Assembly (NCBI RefSeq): GCF_000699445.3
Contig: NC_067196.1
Location: forward strand, 87,770,364-87,834,363
DNA length: 64,000 nt
Reading direction: 5' to 3'
Source of the DNA: Schistosoma haematobium
Taxonomy: Eukaryota > Platyhelminthes > Trematoda > Strigeidida > Schistosomatidae
Positions 21,140 through 31,732 of the stretch are shown piece after piece; the first letter of the stretch is position 1, and each line of letters starts with the position of its first letter. The notes beneath the pieces were generated by a model, which worked only from the letters and a program-made list of their open reading frames with translations, had not been told where the DNA came from and searched no databases. The position numbers and the translations under genes were made by a program.

Positions 21140-22925
21140 GCAATATTGTCTTTGTTATAACTTGTGACTGCAGATTAGACCGAAGCGTATTATCGATCGG
21201 ACCAAAGACGCGTAAACACGTAAGAACGGCCTAGAGTTCTGATTGGTCCCGCTTCCCTGTCTAGCCCAGCCAGTTGAGTCCAGAACGTAAGTCTCAGCCT
21301 CTGAGATATGAATCATTGTATTTCAAGCATACTGAGTTTATATACCAAACAAACCGACCACAACGTACCAATAAAATATGAACAACATTTGTACAGGAAT
21401 TAGCCAGATGTGGATGTAAATTAGGGAGGTAGCGATTAACAGACAGGGAATAGTTCATGAATGGTAAATCGTATAATAATAGTTCATAGGTCAAAATAAA
21501 ACTCATAATAAGAGGGGTATGAATATGAACAGTTTAGTTACATAACAGTTATACAATAAAAATATACTGATAATATCGGTCCATAAATGGATCCCAAAAA
21601 TTACCATTCATTATTCCTATCGGGATACAACAGTCTTCATGTAGATCCTCATCAGGTTCTTCTCTAATATACAGTAATACTTATGAAATTATTAAACCAA
21701 TCAAAGCAGTTTATAAGTCAATGATAATAGTGGAATTGATTATATAAATAAACATAATAAGTAAGTACAAATTGATAGTGTGATATGAAAGGTGTACTGA
21801 TTGTGATATGAATAACGAAGGCTTGAATCCATGTTTTATAATGAAAAATAGATTAAATATAGACATTCATAAAAACCGTAAGATTATGCAATAAGAAGTG
21901 TTTAGATAATTGGACAATGAGGCGTATATTTGAAAAGAAACAAGAAAGGATGAGGAAAGGTAAACAAACGAAAAAAAATAGAAAATATTAATAAATAAGA
22001 TATTTTATTAAGGCTAGTTTGGCCAAGGTAGAGATAAAGCTGTTACAAATTTCTTATGAATACAAAGACTTGGACTGTTAGCTCGAATTCCTATGAGGTC
22101 TGCTATGTGTAAGGGATGAGATCGAACCCCATAAGGAAAACTAGTAGGAATACGACAAATCACTTTCAATGACCTATTTCTATCTACTACATGACCATTA
22201 TCGATCAAGTGTGATAGAACAGAGTTGCGTATTGTTTTGACGACACCCATTCGTAACCACTATGGGAAGTATTTACTAACTCGTTGGTTCAGTTGCCTGA
22301 TTGTGAACCCAATGTAGCTTTGTCCACAGGAGCAGCTGAATTCGTAGATACACATAAATGTGGCAGAACCAGGTAACTGAATCACAGTTCAGGTTGAGAA
22401 CAATAGTCAGAGGTTAGTTGCACTAAACGTTGTCCCTAATATTCTAGTTTGTCTATCCTGTAGCACATACCCAGCTATATCTTCGTAGAATCGCAGCTTC
22501 ATGGAGAGAGGTTTCTCACTAACCATTTATTTATTTATATTCCTGTTTACTACATGCAAGTGTTTTTTTCCAGAAAACCCTTATGGATAACCCATTTCAA
22601 TCAACATATTATTAAATAAGCTCTAGTTCCTTGTTGATAGTGTCGTCTGACTATATATTCCTATCTCTATTTGCAAGACGTCGGTTTTTGATATTATTGA
22701 TTTTCGGTCATTTCGACTATATCTCTACAGAACCTCAGAGCATACTGTAGAGAATCTTTTACAAATATAACTTCTATCGACTATCTTGCAAATGTTTCGG
22801 AGCCAAATTTTATTTTGTTCAACTGTTTACATAATAAAGAAAGCAACGACAATTAGCATAGCAGAATAATATGAAATCATTATATTTCACGGTTTCTCGT
22901 CAGCTGCTGGAAACCCGAACATAAC
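21140..22925 (-). mobile_element. Penelope-like element fragment
   Basis: The minus-strand remnant holds the C-terminal GIY-YIG endonuclease region (22014-22352) and a long 3' noncoding part. That part shares the block GCTTCCCTGTCTAGCCCAGC and its surroundings (21180-21330) with the Penelope-like copy at 29.7-31.3 kb. The hammerhead-like terminal sequence at 22865-22915 lies upstream of the ORF here. The reverse transcriptase part is not recognisable. Confidence 0.7.
22014..22352 (-). pseudogene. GIY-YIG endonuclease domain of Penelope-like element
   Basis: The frame reads CIYEFSCSCGQSYIGFTIRQ and continues to IHKKFVTALSLPW before a stop. The paired IY and YIG with surrounding cysteines are the hallmark of the GIY-YIG nuclease fused to Penelope-like reverse transcriptases. 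It nicks target DNA during retrotransposition. One in-frame TAG lies between the YIG part and the downstream MGVVKTIRN segment, so the copy is dead. The domain is otherwise of normal spacing; the upstream reverse transcriptase is lost. Confidence 0.7.
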
Positions 22926-23179
22926 AATATTCATCATTAAAAGTTAAGGAATATAAAAAGACTAACCAAATTTATACATTCAAAAAGATCTAGTTATCAT
23001 TCATGATTTTCTGTAGTAAACTTATTCGTAAATATTTGTTATGTGATTCCTTTTTTTATGACACTAATTAGTAATTCTCATGTCTTATCTGACTTGTTTT
23101 AAGGGTAAATAACATTACCAATATAGTATTACAACTATGGCATCAATTATCTTATTTCTAAATAATTCTGTTTCTATCA
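22926..23179. other. AT-rich DNA, nothing recognised
   Basis: No supported gene or repeat copy. Confidence 0.45.
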
Positions 23180-23414
23180 GTATGGAGTTGTGGAGATTAT
23201 TAAGCTTTTGATCGAGATCATGAGACGATTGATGTTAGATCACCATTTAAACCCTGAAAACACTGAACGAACGTTTCGTCCTATTGTGAAACTCCTCAGC
23301 AGTGCGCATCCACGACCCAGCTCACGTGACTCGAACTCAGGACCCATCAGTCTCGTGCGTGAACGTTTAACTTCTAGACCACTGTACCGGAATCCAACGG
23401 TATTAATGTCTTAC
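23180..23414 (-). mobile_element. SINE-B copy with complete hammerhead core
   Basis: Minus-strand copy from the tail (complement of TTGTGGAGATTATTAAGC) through hammerhead and tRNA head to CCGGAATCCAACGG. The upstream part of the unit is missing. Confidence 0.75.
23260..23305 (-). ncRNA. Hammerhead ribozyme in SINE-B
   Basis: On the minus strand: helix I GCACTG/CAGTGT, CTGAGGA, helix II GTTT/GGAC (with wobble pairs) and loop CACAATA, GAAA, helix III ACG/CGT closing loop TT, cleavage at GTT. All invariant core bases are present. Confidence 0.65.
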
Positions 23415-23708
23415 CTCTTTTTCTATGCTCTTGGTTGTACATTCTAGAATATTCTTGTATTCAACCTATAAATATTCATATTAATTGACATATGAACGTT
23501 TTTTATCGTTCTTTCATACTTATTGCTCTTTTCATTAATTTTCACTCATGAAAATGTTCCTAATGTTATAATACATAAAGTATGTAAGCTGATTTTTTTT
23601 AATGACCAATTCTTTTAAGCAGCTGATGAAAAACTTTTAGTGGCCCAGGATCTGACTCGAATTAGATATAGTATGAACGATTACTGTCGAAATATATATA
23701 TCGTATAT

Positions 23709-24160
23709 GATTATCGACTTAGATCATGTTAGTTAATAACGGAATTAAATAAGTCAAATACGAAAATGGATTTTCAAATACATATATTTTGTACAATCGT
23801 TTATTGGAACAGATAATCAGAGAGACGTAGAGAAGGAAGCGAAGAAGAGAGAGCGAAACGAGACGATGCGAAGTGGGGAAGGAGTGCAAGCAAACTTCAT
23901 TTGTTCAAGCGTTAATCAATATTTATAGTCACACGAAAATAAGCTGCAGCCATGTCATGAGTAGGATAAGATGCACACACACATACTCTTATATAAAAAT
24001 AGTCAGAGTGGATAAGTGAATAATTAACAAGGTGAAAACGTCATCAGCACAAACTTCAGATAGAAGGTAAAAATGCGACTCAAGAAGAATGAATAAATCG
24101 GCCTGTCCAAAATCTAGAATAAGTTATATGGGCTTGACATAGTAACCGAAATTACAACCT
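23709..24160. repeat. Repeat F, copy 1
   Basis: About 450 bp resembling 44066-44487 from ATTATCGACTT through AATAACGGAAT to GTCCAAAATCTAGAATAA. No coding capacity. It may be an LTR or a nonautonomous element; terminal structure was not resolved. A 25 bp piece of family D sits inside at 24039-24063. Confidence 0.6.
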
Positions 24161-24189
24161 ATTCAGCTAATGAATTACTGAAACAAGAT

Positions 24190-24290
24190 TTATTTATTTA
24201 TTTAAACAGGTAAACACTGGTAAAAGGAGGCACCAAATAGATATGCGACACACAAATCATTTGATTTGTGTGAGAGCTGGGACACTGATA
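24190..24290 (-). mobile_element. R500 3' fragment
   Basis: The 3' terminal 100 bp of the R500 family, with the complement of its (AAATA)n tail at 24190-24205 and GGAGGCACCAAATAGATATG. It is cut off at GCTGGGACACTGA. Confidence 0.6.
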
Positions 24291-24328
24291 AGTTCTTCGG
24301 AATACAAAGTGTGTCAACGATACCTCGA

Positions 24329-24725
24329 TGCTAGGATTGAAGCTATCACGAGTTCACTTAATCTGCGAACGAGAACAAGACTAGGTGACCAAAGACCAAA
24401 GCTAGCTATTGATGCGTCCCAGTCCCGCTAACTAGAGGGAGAAGTCCAAGCTTGGAATGGGAAATATATTCTGCAAAACAGCCAGAAACAAGCGATAACT
24501 ACAAACACAATTCAAAACGTATATATACAGTGCAAAACCGTCCTTGGGAAGAGTTACCAAATAGCATACTAAAAGATGCAACGGACCAATAGCATTTAAG
24601 ATATTTCCCACTGGGAAATACGACATGAAGGTGACAAGAATGCCTTTGGCGCGAAAACAAAGAAATTCAAATTACAAAATTAGGCCCTTTCGCAAGTGAG
24701 TTTTGAGGATCTAACGTCCCCAACA
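24329..24725 (-). mobile_element. LTR-2 family, solo LTR-like copy
   Basis: 397 bp with TG (24329) and CA (24725) ends. The flanking pentamers CTCGA and CTCAA differ at one base, as expected of an old 5 bp target-site duplication. On the minus strand it begins TGTTGGGGACG and has a TATATATA stretch mid-way. A second copy is at 52118-52530. No adjacent internal region was seen, so a solo LTR is inferred. Confidence 0.65.
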
Positions 24726-25052
24726 CTCAACAGTTAGTTTTACAAAATCTCCTCTGAAATATCGATTTTAATTCAATATTCATGTACAAAATCTTCTTGG
24801 GTATCTATGTATTTTTTACAGCTTGTCATTTTGAGTTCAGATTACTTCAATGAAACTTAGACATTATCCATTTTTAATGAATATTTCTTTGATTTTAATC
24901 AACTCACTGTTCAACTGTATCTTCGGTTTACATTTGTTCTACCTTCAAAAAAAATCAATCATAGACTAAGTTTCTCTTCAGAATTATAGGTATCAAACAT
25001 TGATAATCAAAATATTACCCATTTCAACTTAGCTCATTAAATATACTTTTAC
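24726..25052. other. AT-rich DNA, nothing recognised
   Basis: No supported gene or repeat copy. Confidence 0.5.
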
Positions 25053-25197
25053 ATGGTGGAGAAGATTTCTAGCTAAGGTGAATGATTTTGATGGAGAACA
25101 AACTTCAGGTAGAAGTTTGTTCTGATGATGTCGTTCAGAAGAACGATGAAAACTTCATGACAAAACCATCCAGCTCAGAGAACGAATCTCCATCAAA
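25053..25197. mobile_element. Foldback element D
   Basis: Inverted composite: GGTGGAGAAGATTTCTAGC to TTTTGATGGAG, then a segment carrying CTGATGA, the hairpin TCGTTC/GAACGA with loop AGAA, GAAA, and the complementary end AATCTCCATC. It lacks a clear target-site duplication. Confidence 0.7.
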
Positions 25198-25540
25198 AAA
25201 GAAAAGTACTTTTGCATTTAAAGTAATAATAACTATGTAACAATCAGTTCAGCATTCTATTGATTTATGAATGTGTTCATGTTTCCTGATAGATTTACTA
25301 TGTATCCATTTAGATTTTTAAAAAAACTGAATTTGTTCCACTGAATTATTGATTTTATCACTATTGATTGGGAGGAAAAAATGAATTACAATAAGAATTA
25401 TATAAATATCCAATATAAAGTATACCATTTCAGTAAGAAAATAAGTCAGACAACTAGTGGGCTTTTATAAAAAAGATATCCAATATTTAACTAATGTAAA
25501 TGTCAGTAAGAGAATAATATAATTTAGCATTATTCCCATC

Positions 25541-25772
25541 TGAGGAAATCACCAAATTACATCACGAGGCAAGTGCTCACCTAGAATCCTGAAGGGAAAC
25601 GGAAAAGAGGAAGGTCAAAGAACACACTATGTTGTGAAATGGAAACAGATGTGAAAACGGATGAATAGCAATTGGAAACAACTGGGAAGGACTGCAAAGG
25701 ATCGGGTTAGATGGACAGTTCTGGTAGGTGGTCTATGCTTCTCGACGAGGGCTAACAGGCATAAGTAAGTAA
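25541..25772 (+). mobile_element. RTE LINE 3' fragment
   Basis: The last 230 bp of an RTE copy, starting at the segment equivalent to [16 protein letters not shown] and ending GGCATAAGTAAGTAAC. Heavily mutated. Confidence 0.75.
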
Positions 25773-26319
25773 CAATTAATCCCATCTATAGATTCATTTA
25801 CTAATCATTAAACAGAGGACACAATATGCAATAATGGTATATATATAACATGAAATATTAACATATGAAGACAGTTTTCAACACAGAATAATTTCCAAAG
25901 AAGAAACATTATAAAACAAAGATCACTGAGCAGCTATTTCATTGTAGTTTTGAACTCATCAGAAGTGTGTACCCACCTCTGTACCGACTATCGAATTCTG
26001 AAGTTTTAGGTCTTACGGAAAGTCGTTTACTTCTAAGCCATTTTATCAAAAATAAGTAATCACCATTTCTAATTTTAATGAATTTTCGTTATATACGAAC
26101 GATCACCTAACGTTATCAACAACACCTGACTTATAAGCGATATGGCTGATGTTCATTACTCTTCACTAGAACTTTGAAAGTTGTAAAGCTTCATTTTGTA
26201 AGTTTTGCATCAAAATACAGAAAAATATTTTCACCATAAAATGAAATTATTTGAAGGACCATTGAAAATCGGGTAGCATTGGATAGTTTTCCTATTTTCT
26301 TTAGACAACTAGGTTCATT
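25773..26319. other. AT-rich DNA, nothing recognised
   Basis: No supported gene or repeat copy. Confidence 0.45.
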
Positions 26320-26608
26320 GGTGAGACTATAATTTATGGACGACATTTGAGCGATGGTAAACTAACCTTGAAAGTGTCCACCTACTTACTAGGGCTAAAT
26401 AAGAGTTATAAAGCAGATTGAAGAATAAGGATTATGATTTACAGTTGATGGTTAAGGTCAGAAATTAGATTTATGGTTTTCATCACAAACCGACATCAAC
26501 TATAATGTCAAAACTATATTTAGCCAAATGGATGAATGAATTTCGCACCAAAATCTGAGACCTGTTATCTTATACGTGATTGGTTCGTCCATAAATTATA
26601 GTCTCTCT
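26320..26608. mobile_element. Merlin-related MITE, copy 1
   Basis: A 21 bp perfect terminal inverted repeat, GAGACTATAATTTATGGACG plus one base at 26323-26343, returns as its complement at 26585-26605. It has no coding capacity. It is similar end to end to the MITE at 57688-57959. Its terminal repeats resemble those of the Merlin copy at 46669-47454. No clear target-site duplication was seen here. Confidence 0.8.
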
Positions 26609-26681
26609 GTTATTCCCATTTTCATCATCTCCATATATTGAAAATTTATCAAAGGAACTGTCATTGAATTGTTTTGCTTTT

Positions 26682-27097
26682 CACAGATTGAAATCATGAG
26701 TCAATTGAAGCTCGACCACCATGGAAAACCTGGAACCACTGGATGGCCTTTCCGTCCCAGTATGAGACTCCTCAGCAGTGCGCATCCATGATCCCGTAAC
26801 CCGCGAGATTCGAACACAGGACCTATCAATCTCGCATCAGGCGCCTAACCAGCTAGATCACTAAGCCGGCATCCAATGGTGTTAATGTCTAACTTCAACC
26901 AATCCACGAAGTTGCGCCACCGTACACCATTGTCCTGAGTGATCTGATATCTCACAACAGACCTGGTTGGACTCCACTGGTAACGGCTTCTGGTGGATGC
27001 GCACTGCTGAGGAGTCCCATACTAGGACGAAACGGCCGTCCAGTGCTTTCAGGTTTTCCACTGTCGTCTAGCTTCAATTGACTCATGATTTCAATCT
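26682..27097. mobile_element. SINE-B inverted composite with intact hammerhead
   Basis: The antisense unit 26682-26990 is joined to a sense 3' segment from about 26991 that includes a complete hammerhead. It is bounded by near-identical 11-mers GTTTTGCTTTT (26671-26681) and GTTTCGCTTTT (27098-27108), read as a target-site duplication with one change. The antisense unit's own hammerhead is damaged (GGAA in place of GAAA). Confidence 0.8.
27001..27046 (+). ncRNA. Hammerhead ribozyme in SINE-B, fully intact core
   Basis: Helix I: GCACTG (27001-27006) with CAGTGC (27041-27046), six perfect pairs. Core CTGAGGA 27007-27013. Helix II GTCC/GGAC with loop CATACTA. GAAA 27029-27032. Helix III ACG/CGT with loop GC. 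Predicted cleavage after GTC at 27040. All known invariant hammerhead positions are met. The short palindromic helix III suggests it may work better as a dimer. Confidence 0.85.
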
Positions 27098-27108
27098 GTT
27101 TCGCTTTT

Positions 27109-27469
27109 GTCATAAAGCATATTGTTAAGGAGTTCCAAGGTAATAAAGAAACCGTTATTGGACTCTTCTTGGTATTGGAACATTCCTCAGACGATGTATC
27201 ATCATGACATAAACTTACTTCAAATTTAATTATCATCATAGATAACCAGCTTACCAGAGGAGGTGAAGATTATGAAAAGTACTTAATGTATCCTTGAGAT
27301 TTTATTATATAGGTATAATTGAAGTATTTATTTAAAATGCAATGGTACACACTGAAAAACGCAACAATTAGATTTGTTTATAGTAAATTACAATAATTTG
27401 TCAGTGTGCATTTTCATTACATCAAGTTGCATCATGACCAACCTTTAGTGAATAGAATATAATTGATAC
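27109..27469. other. AT-rich DNA, nothing recognised
   Basis: No supported gene or repeat copy. Confidence 0.45.
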
Positions 27470-27755
27470 CATACTGAACAAGAACACAAATGGGGACAAT
27501 CGAACGTACTTCAAAACAAAATTACAGAATATCTTAGTAAAATCTGAGAATCATACAATAAATTCTTCATTTGCAAAATGTCAATCAATCATCTCAGACT
27601 TCATTGTTCTTTCGTTTCCACACCAATCATTCAATGTTCTTGTTCTTTTTTCTCCGAGCTTCTTAACCTTCTGCCACCAGGTATTTCACTTTCGATTGAT
27701 GATACATACTACTTATACCGGTCGATATCAGTAGCACGCCACCACAATACTTGTA
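27470..27755 (-). mobile_element. LTR-1 family, solo LTR-like copy
   Basis: Minus-strand LTR-1 copy, well aligned to 146-417 (GTCAATCATCTCAGACTTC, TTTCCACACCAATCATTC), ending near ACGCCACCACA on the plus strand. A short open frame inside is not real. Confidence 0.55.
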
Positions 27756-28502
27756 AAAGAAATATATTTTTAAAAAAATAAGGTAATATGTATTACTTTG
27801 TTCAGATTATAATTATAATATTTAAGCTTTCCAAATCACATGAGTAATTTGTTCAAATTAAGAAAAGGAATTTATTCACAATGTATAGATCATATTGTTT
27901 TGTTTTTTTTAAGATCAATATGACGACTATGATCTGTTTATTATTAGCTAAAGAGATCTATTTAAACTAGTTTTCTTAAGAAAGTAAACGTAATTCAATT
28001 CTTGTTGCGGTAGAAAGAAAAATTTGTTACTCAAGTGAATTAAAACACGAAGTTCAGTGAAGGGAACACATGTTCTCGCTTGACGTTAACTCATTGTTCA
28101 CTAGCGTAATGTTTAAACGGGAATGATCTGTCACTCTAGTGAATGTTTATAAATGGTATTTTAATCATTCGAGATTACTTTAGATGGAAGTAGACATCAC
28201 CGATGCTGTTCATAATAACAGGAAATGTTCTACAACTCAAATCATGTAACCCCAGAGATTGTAACAATACTAATTGTCTCGCTATGTAAGATAAACAGTT
28301 TCTTAAAAGGTTGAATAAGTTTGCTTATTGTTTTATCAAAAATTTAGAGCATTTTATATTATATTACTTGGTTTTTGAAGATAATTGTTAGGTTGTAGGT
28401 TAAAAACGACTTTCTAGGTATCTTAACAATGATCTGAATTTGGGAAGGTTCTTTATTGATCTAGTTAAAGATTTTGGGTGTATAAATAGACAAAACACTC
28501 AT
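27756..28502. other. AT-rich DNA, nothing recognised
   Basis: No supported gene or repeat copy. Confidence 0.45.
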
Positions 28503-29140
28503 CCTACAGTGGCGAAACTCTGGAAGAGGTAGAATCCTTCACATACCTAGGAAGCATCATCGATGAACAAAGAGAATCAGATGCAGACGTAAAAGCGAGG
28601 AATGTCAAAGCAAGCGCCGCATTCCTACAATTGAACAACATATGGAAATTAAAACAACTTTCAACCAATATCAACCAATCTTCAATACAAACGTCAAGAC
28701 AGTTCTACTGTATGGAGATGAAACTTCCAGAACTACTACAACCATCATCAAAACGGTACAAGTAATTATAAAGAGTTGTCTACACAAGATACTCAACATC
28801 CATTGACCGGATACCACCAGTAATAGCCTTCTGTGAGAGAGAACAAACCAACTTCCACCTGAAGAGGAAATTAGGAAAAGACAATGAAGTTGGTGGATAG
28901 AACATACATTATGCAAATCATCAAACTACATCATGAAGCAAGTCCCAACTTGGAATTGTGAAGGGAAGTGGAAAGGAGGAATGCCCACTAGCACATTACA
29001 TCGGAGAATAGAATCAGATATGAAAAGGATGAATAACAAGTGGAATGAGCTGTAAAGAATTGCTTTTGACAGGGTTGGATGTAGAATGTTGGTGAGTGAC
29101 CTATGCTTCTTCACGAGTAGTAACAGGCGTAAGTAAGTAA
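28503..29140 (+). mobile_element. RTE LINE 3' fragment
   Basis: 5'-truncated RTE copy starting at the [21 protein letters not shown] segment and ending AACAGGCGTAAGTAAGTAA. It shares the one-base frameshift variant ATATCAACCAATCTTC with the copy at 39.1 kb. Confidence 0.8.
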
Positions 29141-29459
29141 ATCAGTAAAGTTAACATCACACCCTTTTCTATTATGGTTTCAATGATAATTTAGTTAAAC
29201 TCCTTTAATATGAATAGATTTGAGATTTTCTTTACTATAACACTGATTAATATTTAGTAATATTTTTCTGTTATTCACTGAGATGGAAGTAGCAGATCCC
29301 ATAGAATGCCTTCAATATCCTTAGAATTTTATTGATCGTAATGAATATATGTATGTGGTCATATTCAATGAAGAGATTTCGCTCAGCCTTTGTGAAAATA
29401 CACCATTTGTTGTACAAGTGAGGTATTCATCTGTATAAGAAAGAAAGAGTATACTGCAC

Positions 29460-29463
<4 letters not shown>

Positions 29464-29503
<40 letters not shown>
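29464..29503. repeat. (TA)n microsatellite
   Basis: About 20 uninterrupted TA dinucleotides. Confidence 0.95.
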
Positions 29504-29506
<3 letters not shown>

Positions 29507-29654
29507 AGATACATGGCTACATTCGTTAATGGTCTACATTTTGTAGAAACATTAAATTTGTAGTTCTGAAATTAAAGTTAAATGTATATAGATGGTACAT
29601 TGGTTGATAAAGTTATACACTTGAATCAATCTTTATATGAATTTAAATAAAGCC

Positions 29655-31300
29655 ATAACGAATATTGATGCAGAATAATATGAATTCATTATATTTCGTG
29701 GTATCTCGTCAGCTGCTTACAATCACTGATATGTATTAGAATTTAACATGAAGATAAGAAATAGTATGGAACAGTTGACATAAATGAATGTAAAGGGTTG
29801 GAATGACAAATCTTATCAATGATAACTGTTGTAACGGGTGGGTTGCAGTTAAGATGCGCAGCGTATTTATCGATCGATTCAGTGACACGTAAACACGTAA
29901 CGAACGACTTAGAGCCCCGATTGGTCCTGCTTCCCTGTCTAGCCCAGCCAGTTGAGTCCAGAACGTAAGTCTCAGCCTCTGAGATATGAATCATTATACT
30001 TCAGACACTCTATTTATATACCAAACAAACAAACCACATTGTACCATAAAATAGAAAACAACATTTACACAATATTTAACAAGTGAAACAAATATCGACC
30101 AATAGGGAGTGTACATTTAAAGTCCAAGGTCACCGTTAAACTTAACATGATAATTATTGGTATATTCCTCTGCAACCCTAACAATAACTATTAGGTATTA
30201 AGTGTTAGAATCGAGGAAACATTAATGATGGGTGGTGTAATAGTAGAGTTCAGAGACAGATAAGATAAATTGTGTGATAATTTTGGAAGTAATGAAGGGT
30301 TTACATAAGATCCATGGAGTTAAAAACTGATAAGATGGGTTACGTAACAATTGAATAGAATTTGAAGAGTTCACATACTTTAAGAGAATTAAGTGAGTGG
30401 AAATGTATGAGTGAAAGGGTGGTTTAAGAATTCCGTAATGGGAGAGGAATAAAACTAATAACCAGAAACAAACAAAAAACAACAAATACACACAAAAAAT
30501 TGGATTACCAGGGTAGTGATAAGTTTATTACTGTCTGTTTTTGAATACATAGATTCGGTTTAAGTTTTTTTATCGCGATCGCTTCAGCAAAACGGAGAGA
30601 AGCCGTACTTCTTTGTCTGCTAATAATTTTAAAAGCCTGATAGATATCATTGGTATGCCCGGTGTCAAGTAAATGTTGAGCTATTGCACTATTGAGAGCC
30701 CTAGTCCCTCGCAGCCTCAAGTTTTTTGGAACATGCTCAGAAATGTGAACATGTACTCTTCTGTCGGTTCTTCCAATGTATGTGCTTTGGCACGTACATG
30801 TAAATTGGTAAATACAGTTGAAGCTACTGAAAAAATATGACTTGTCGATTTTAGTTTGTTTGAGTGAGCAGTTCGTTTCCTATACAGTCTTAAATTTTGC
30901 TATTGGGTAGGTCACTTTCAACGAGGAATTTATTCTATGATTAATTATTCCAACAATTTTATCTTTTTTAAACTGTGATATATGAAGCAAGTTTTCTTTT
31001 CCACTCTATCTTACTTTACCTGAGGGTTGGTATTTGCATATTTATGAATGAATTTCCCCGGATATGCATTATCACGTAGGCATTTACTGATGAGAGCAAT
31101 TTCTTCTTTCAGGCATTCTTCTGAGCAAATTTTAATAACATTTATCGTTCCAATACTTTACATTCACTTATGTCAATTATTCCATACTACTTCTTATCTC
31201 CATGTACAATTCTAATACATATCAGTGGTTGTAAGCAGCTGCAAGAAACCACGAAATATGATGAATTCGTATTATTCTGCATCAATATTTATTCTGGCTT
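29655..31300 (-). mobile_element. Penelope-like element with inverted terminal segments
   Basis: On the minus strand: a 5'-truncated ORF ending in the GIY-YIG domain (30505-30850 and degraded sequence to about 31170), a 3' noncoding part shared with the copy at 21.1 kb, and a terminal segment at 29657-29800. That terminal segment reappears inverted at about 31155-31295 beyond the truncated 5' end, with roughly 90 percent identity. An inverted terminal piece at the 5' side is typical of Penelope insertions as I know the family. Confidence 0.75.
30505..30850 (-). pseudogene. GIY-YIG endonuclease domain of Penelope-like element
   Basis: The frame is open across SYFFSSFNCIYQFTCTCQS then TYIGRTDRRVHVHISEHVPK, then ALNSAIAQHLLDTGH, and stops after INLSLPW. 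IYQF and YIG motifs with flanking cysteines identify the nuclease. Upstream in the same frame, KFKTV is followed by TAG and then NCSLKQTKIDKS, so the longer protein is interrupted. It is better preserved than the copy near 22 kb, which it resembles only moderately; two different Penelope-like lineages are likely. Confidence 0.75.
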
Positions 31301-31732
31301 GATTTCAATCTGTATAGTTGGGATATATGTCACATGTACTTAGCTTCAATCTACTCCCAATTGTTATCGTGGGGGTAGCCTTAAAAAAGGCTTGAATAAC
31401 CAAATAGTGAGTTTTCTAAACTCGATATCAATCCGTCGGAAATGAAATCGTTTTTCTTTTTCTTCTTTTATAGTTTAATTGTTTAGAAGTTATTCATAGT
31501 TTAGCTATAGGTAAACGCCTATTTTATTTCTAGTCGTGAATTAACACGAACTAAATGAATGAATCAAATGATTACAATAGAATTTTTTTATAAAGGAAAT
31601 TGACAAATTTAGATATTATATGTGTAATACAATAATGAAATTGATAGGATTTTGGGAAAATGTAGTGTATTTACACCCGATACACTCAGTGAATATATTT
31701 TATATATTTTATATACCAAGATAACAATACTT
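31301..31732. other. AT-rich DNA, nothing recognised
   Basis: No supported gene or repeat copy. Confidence 0.45.
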
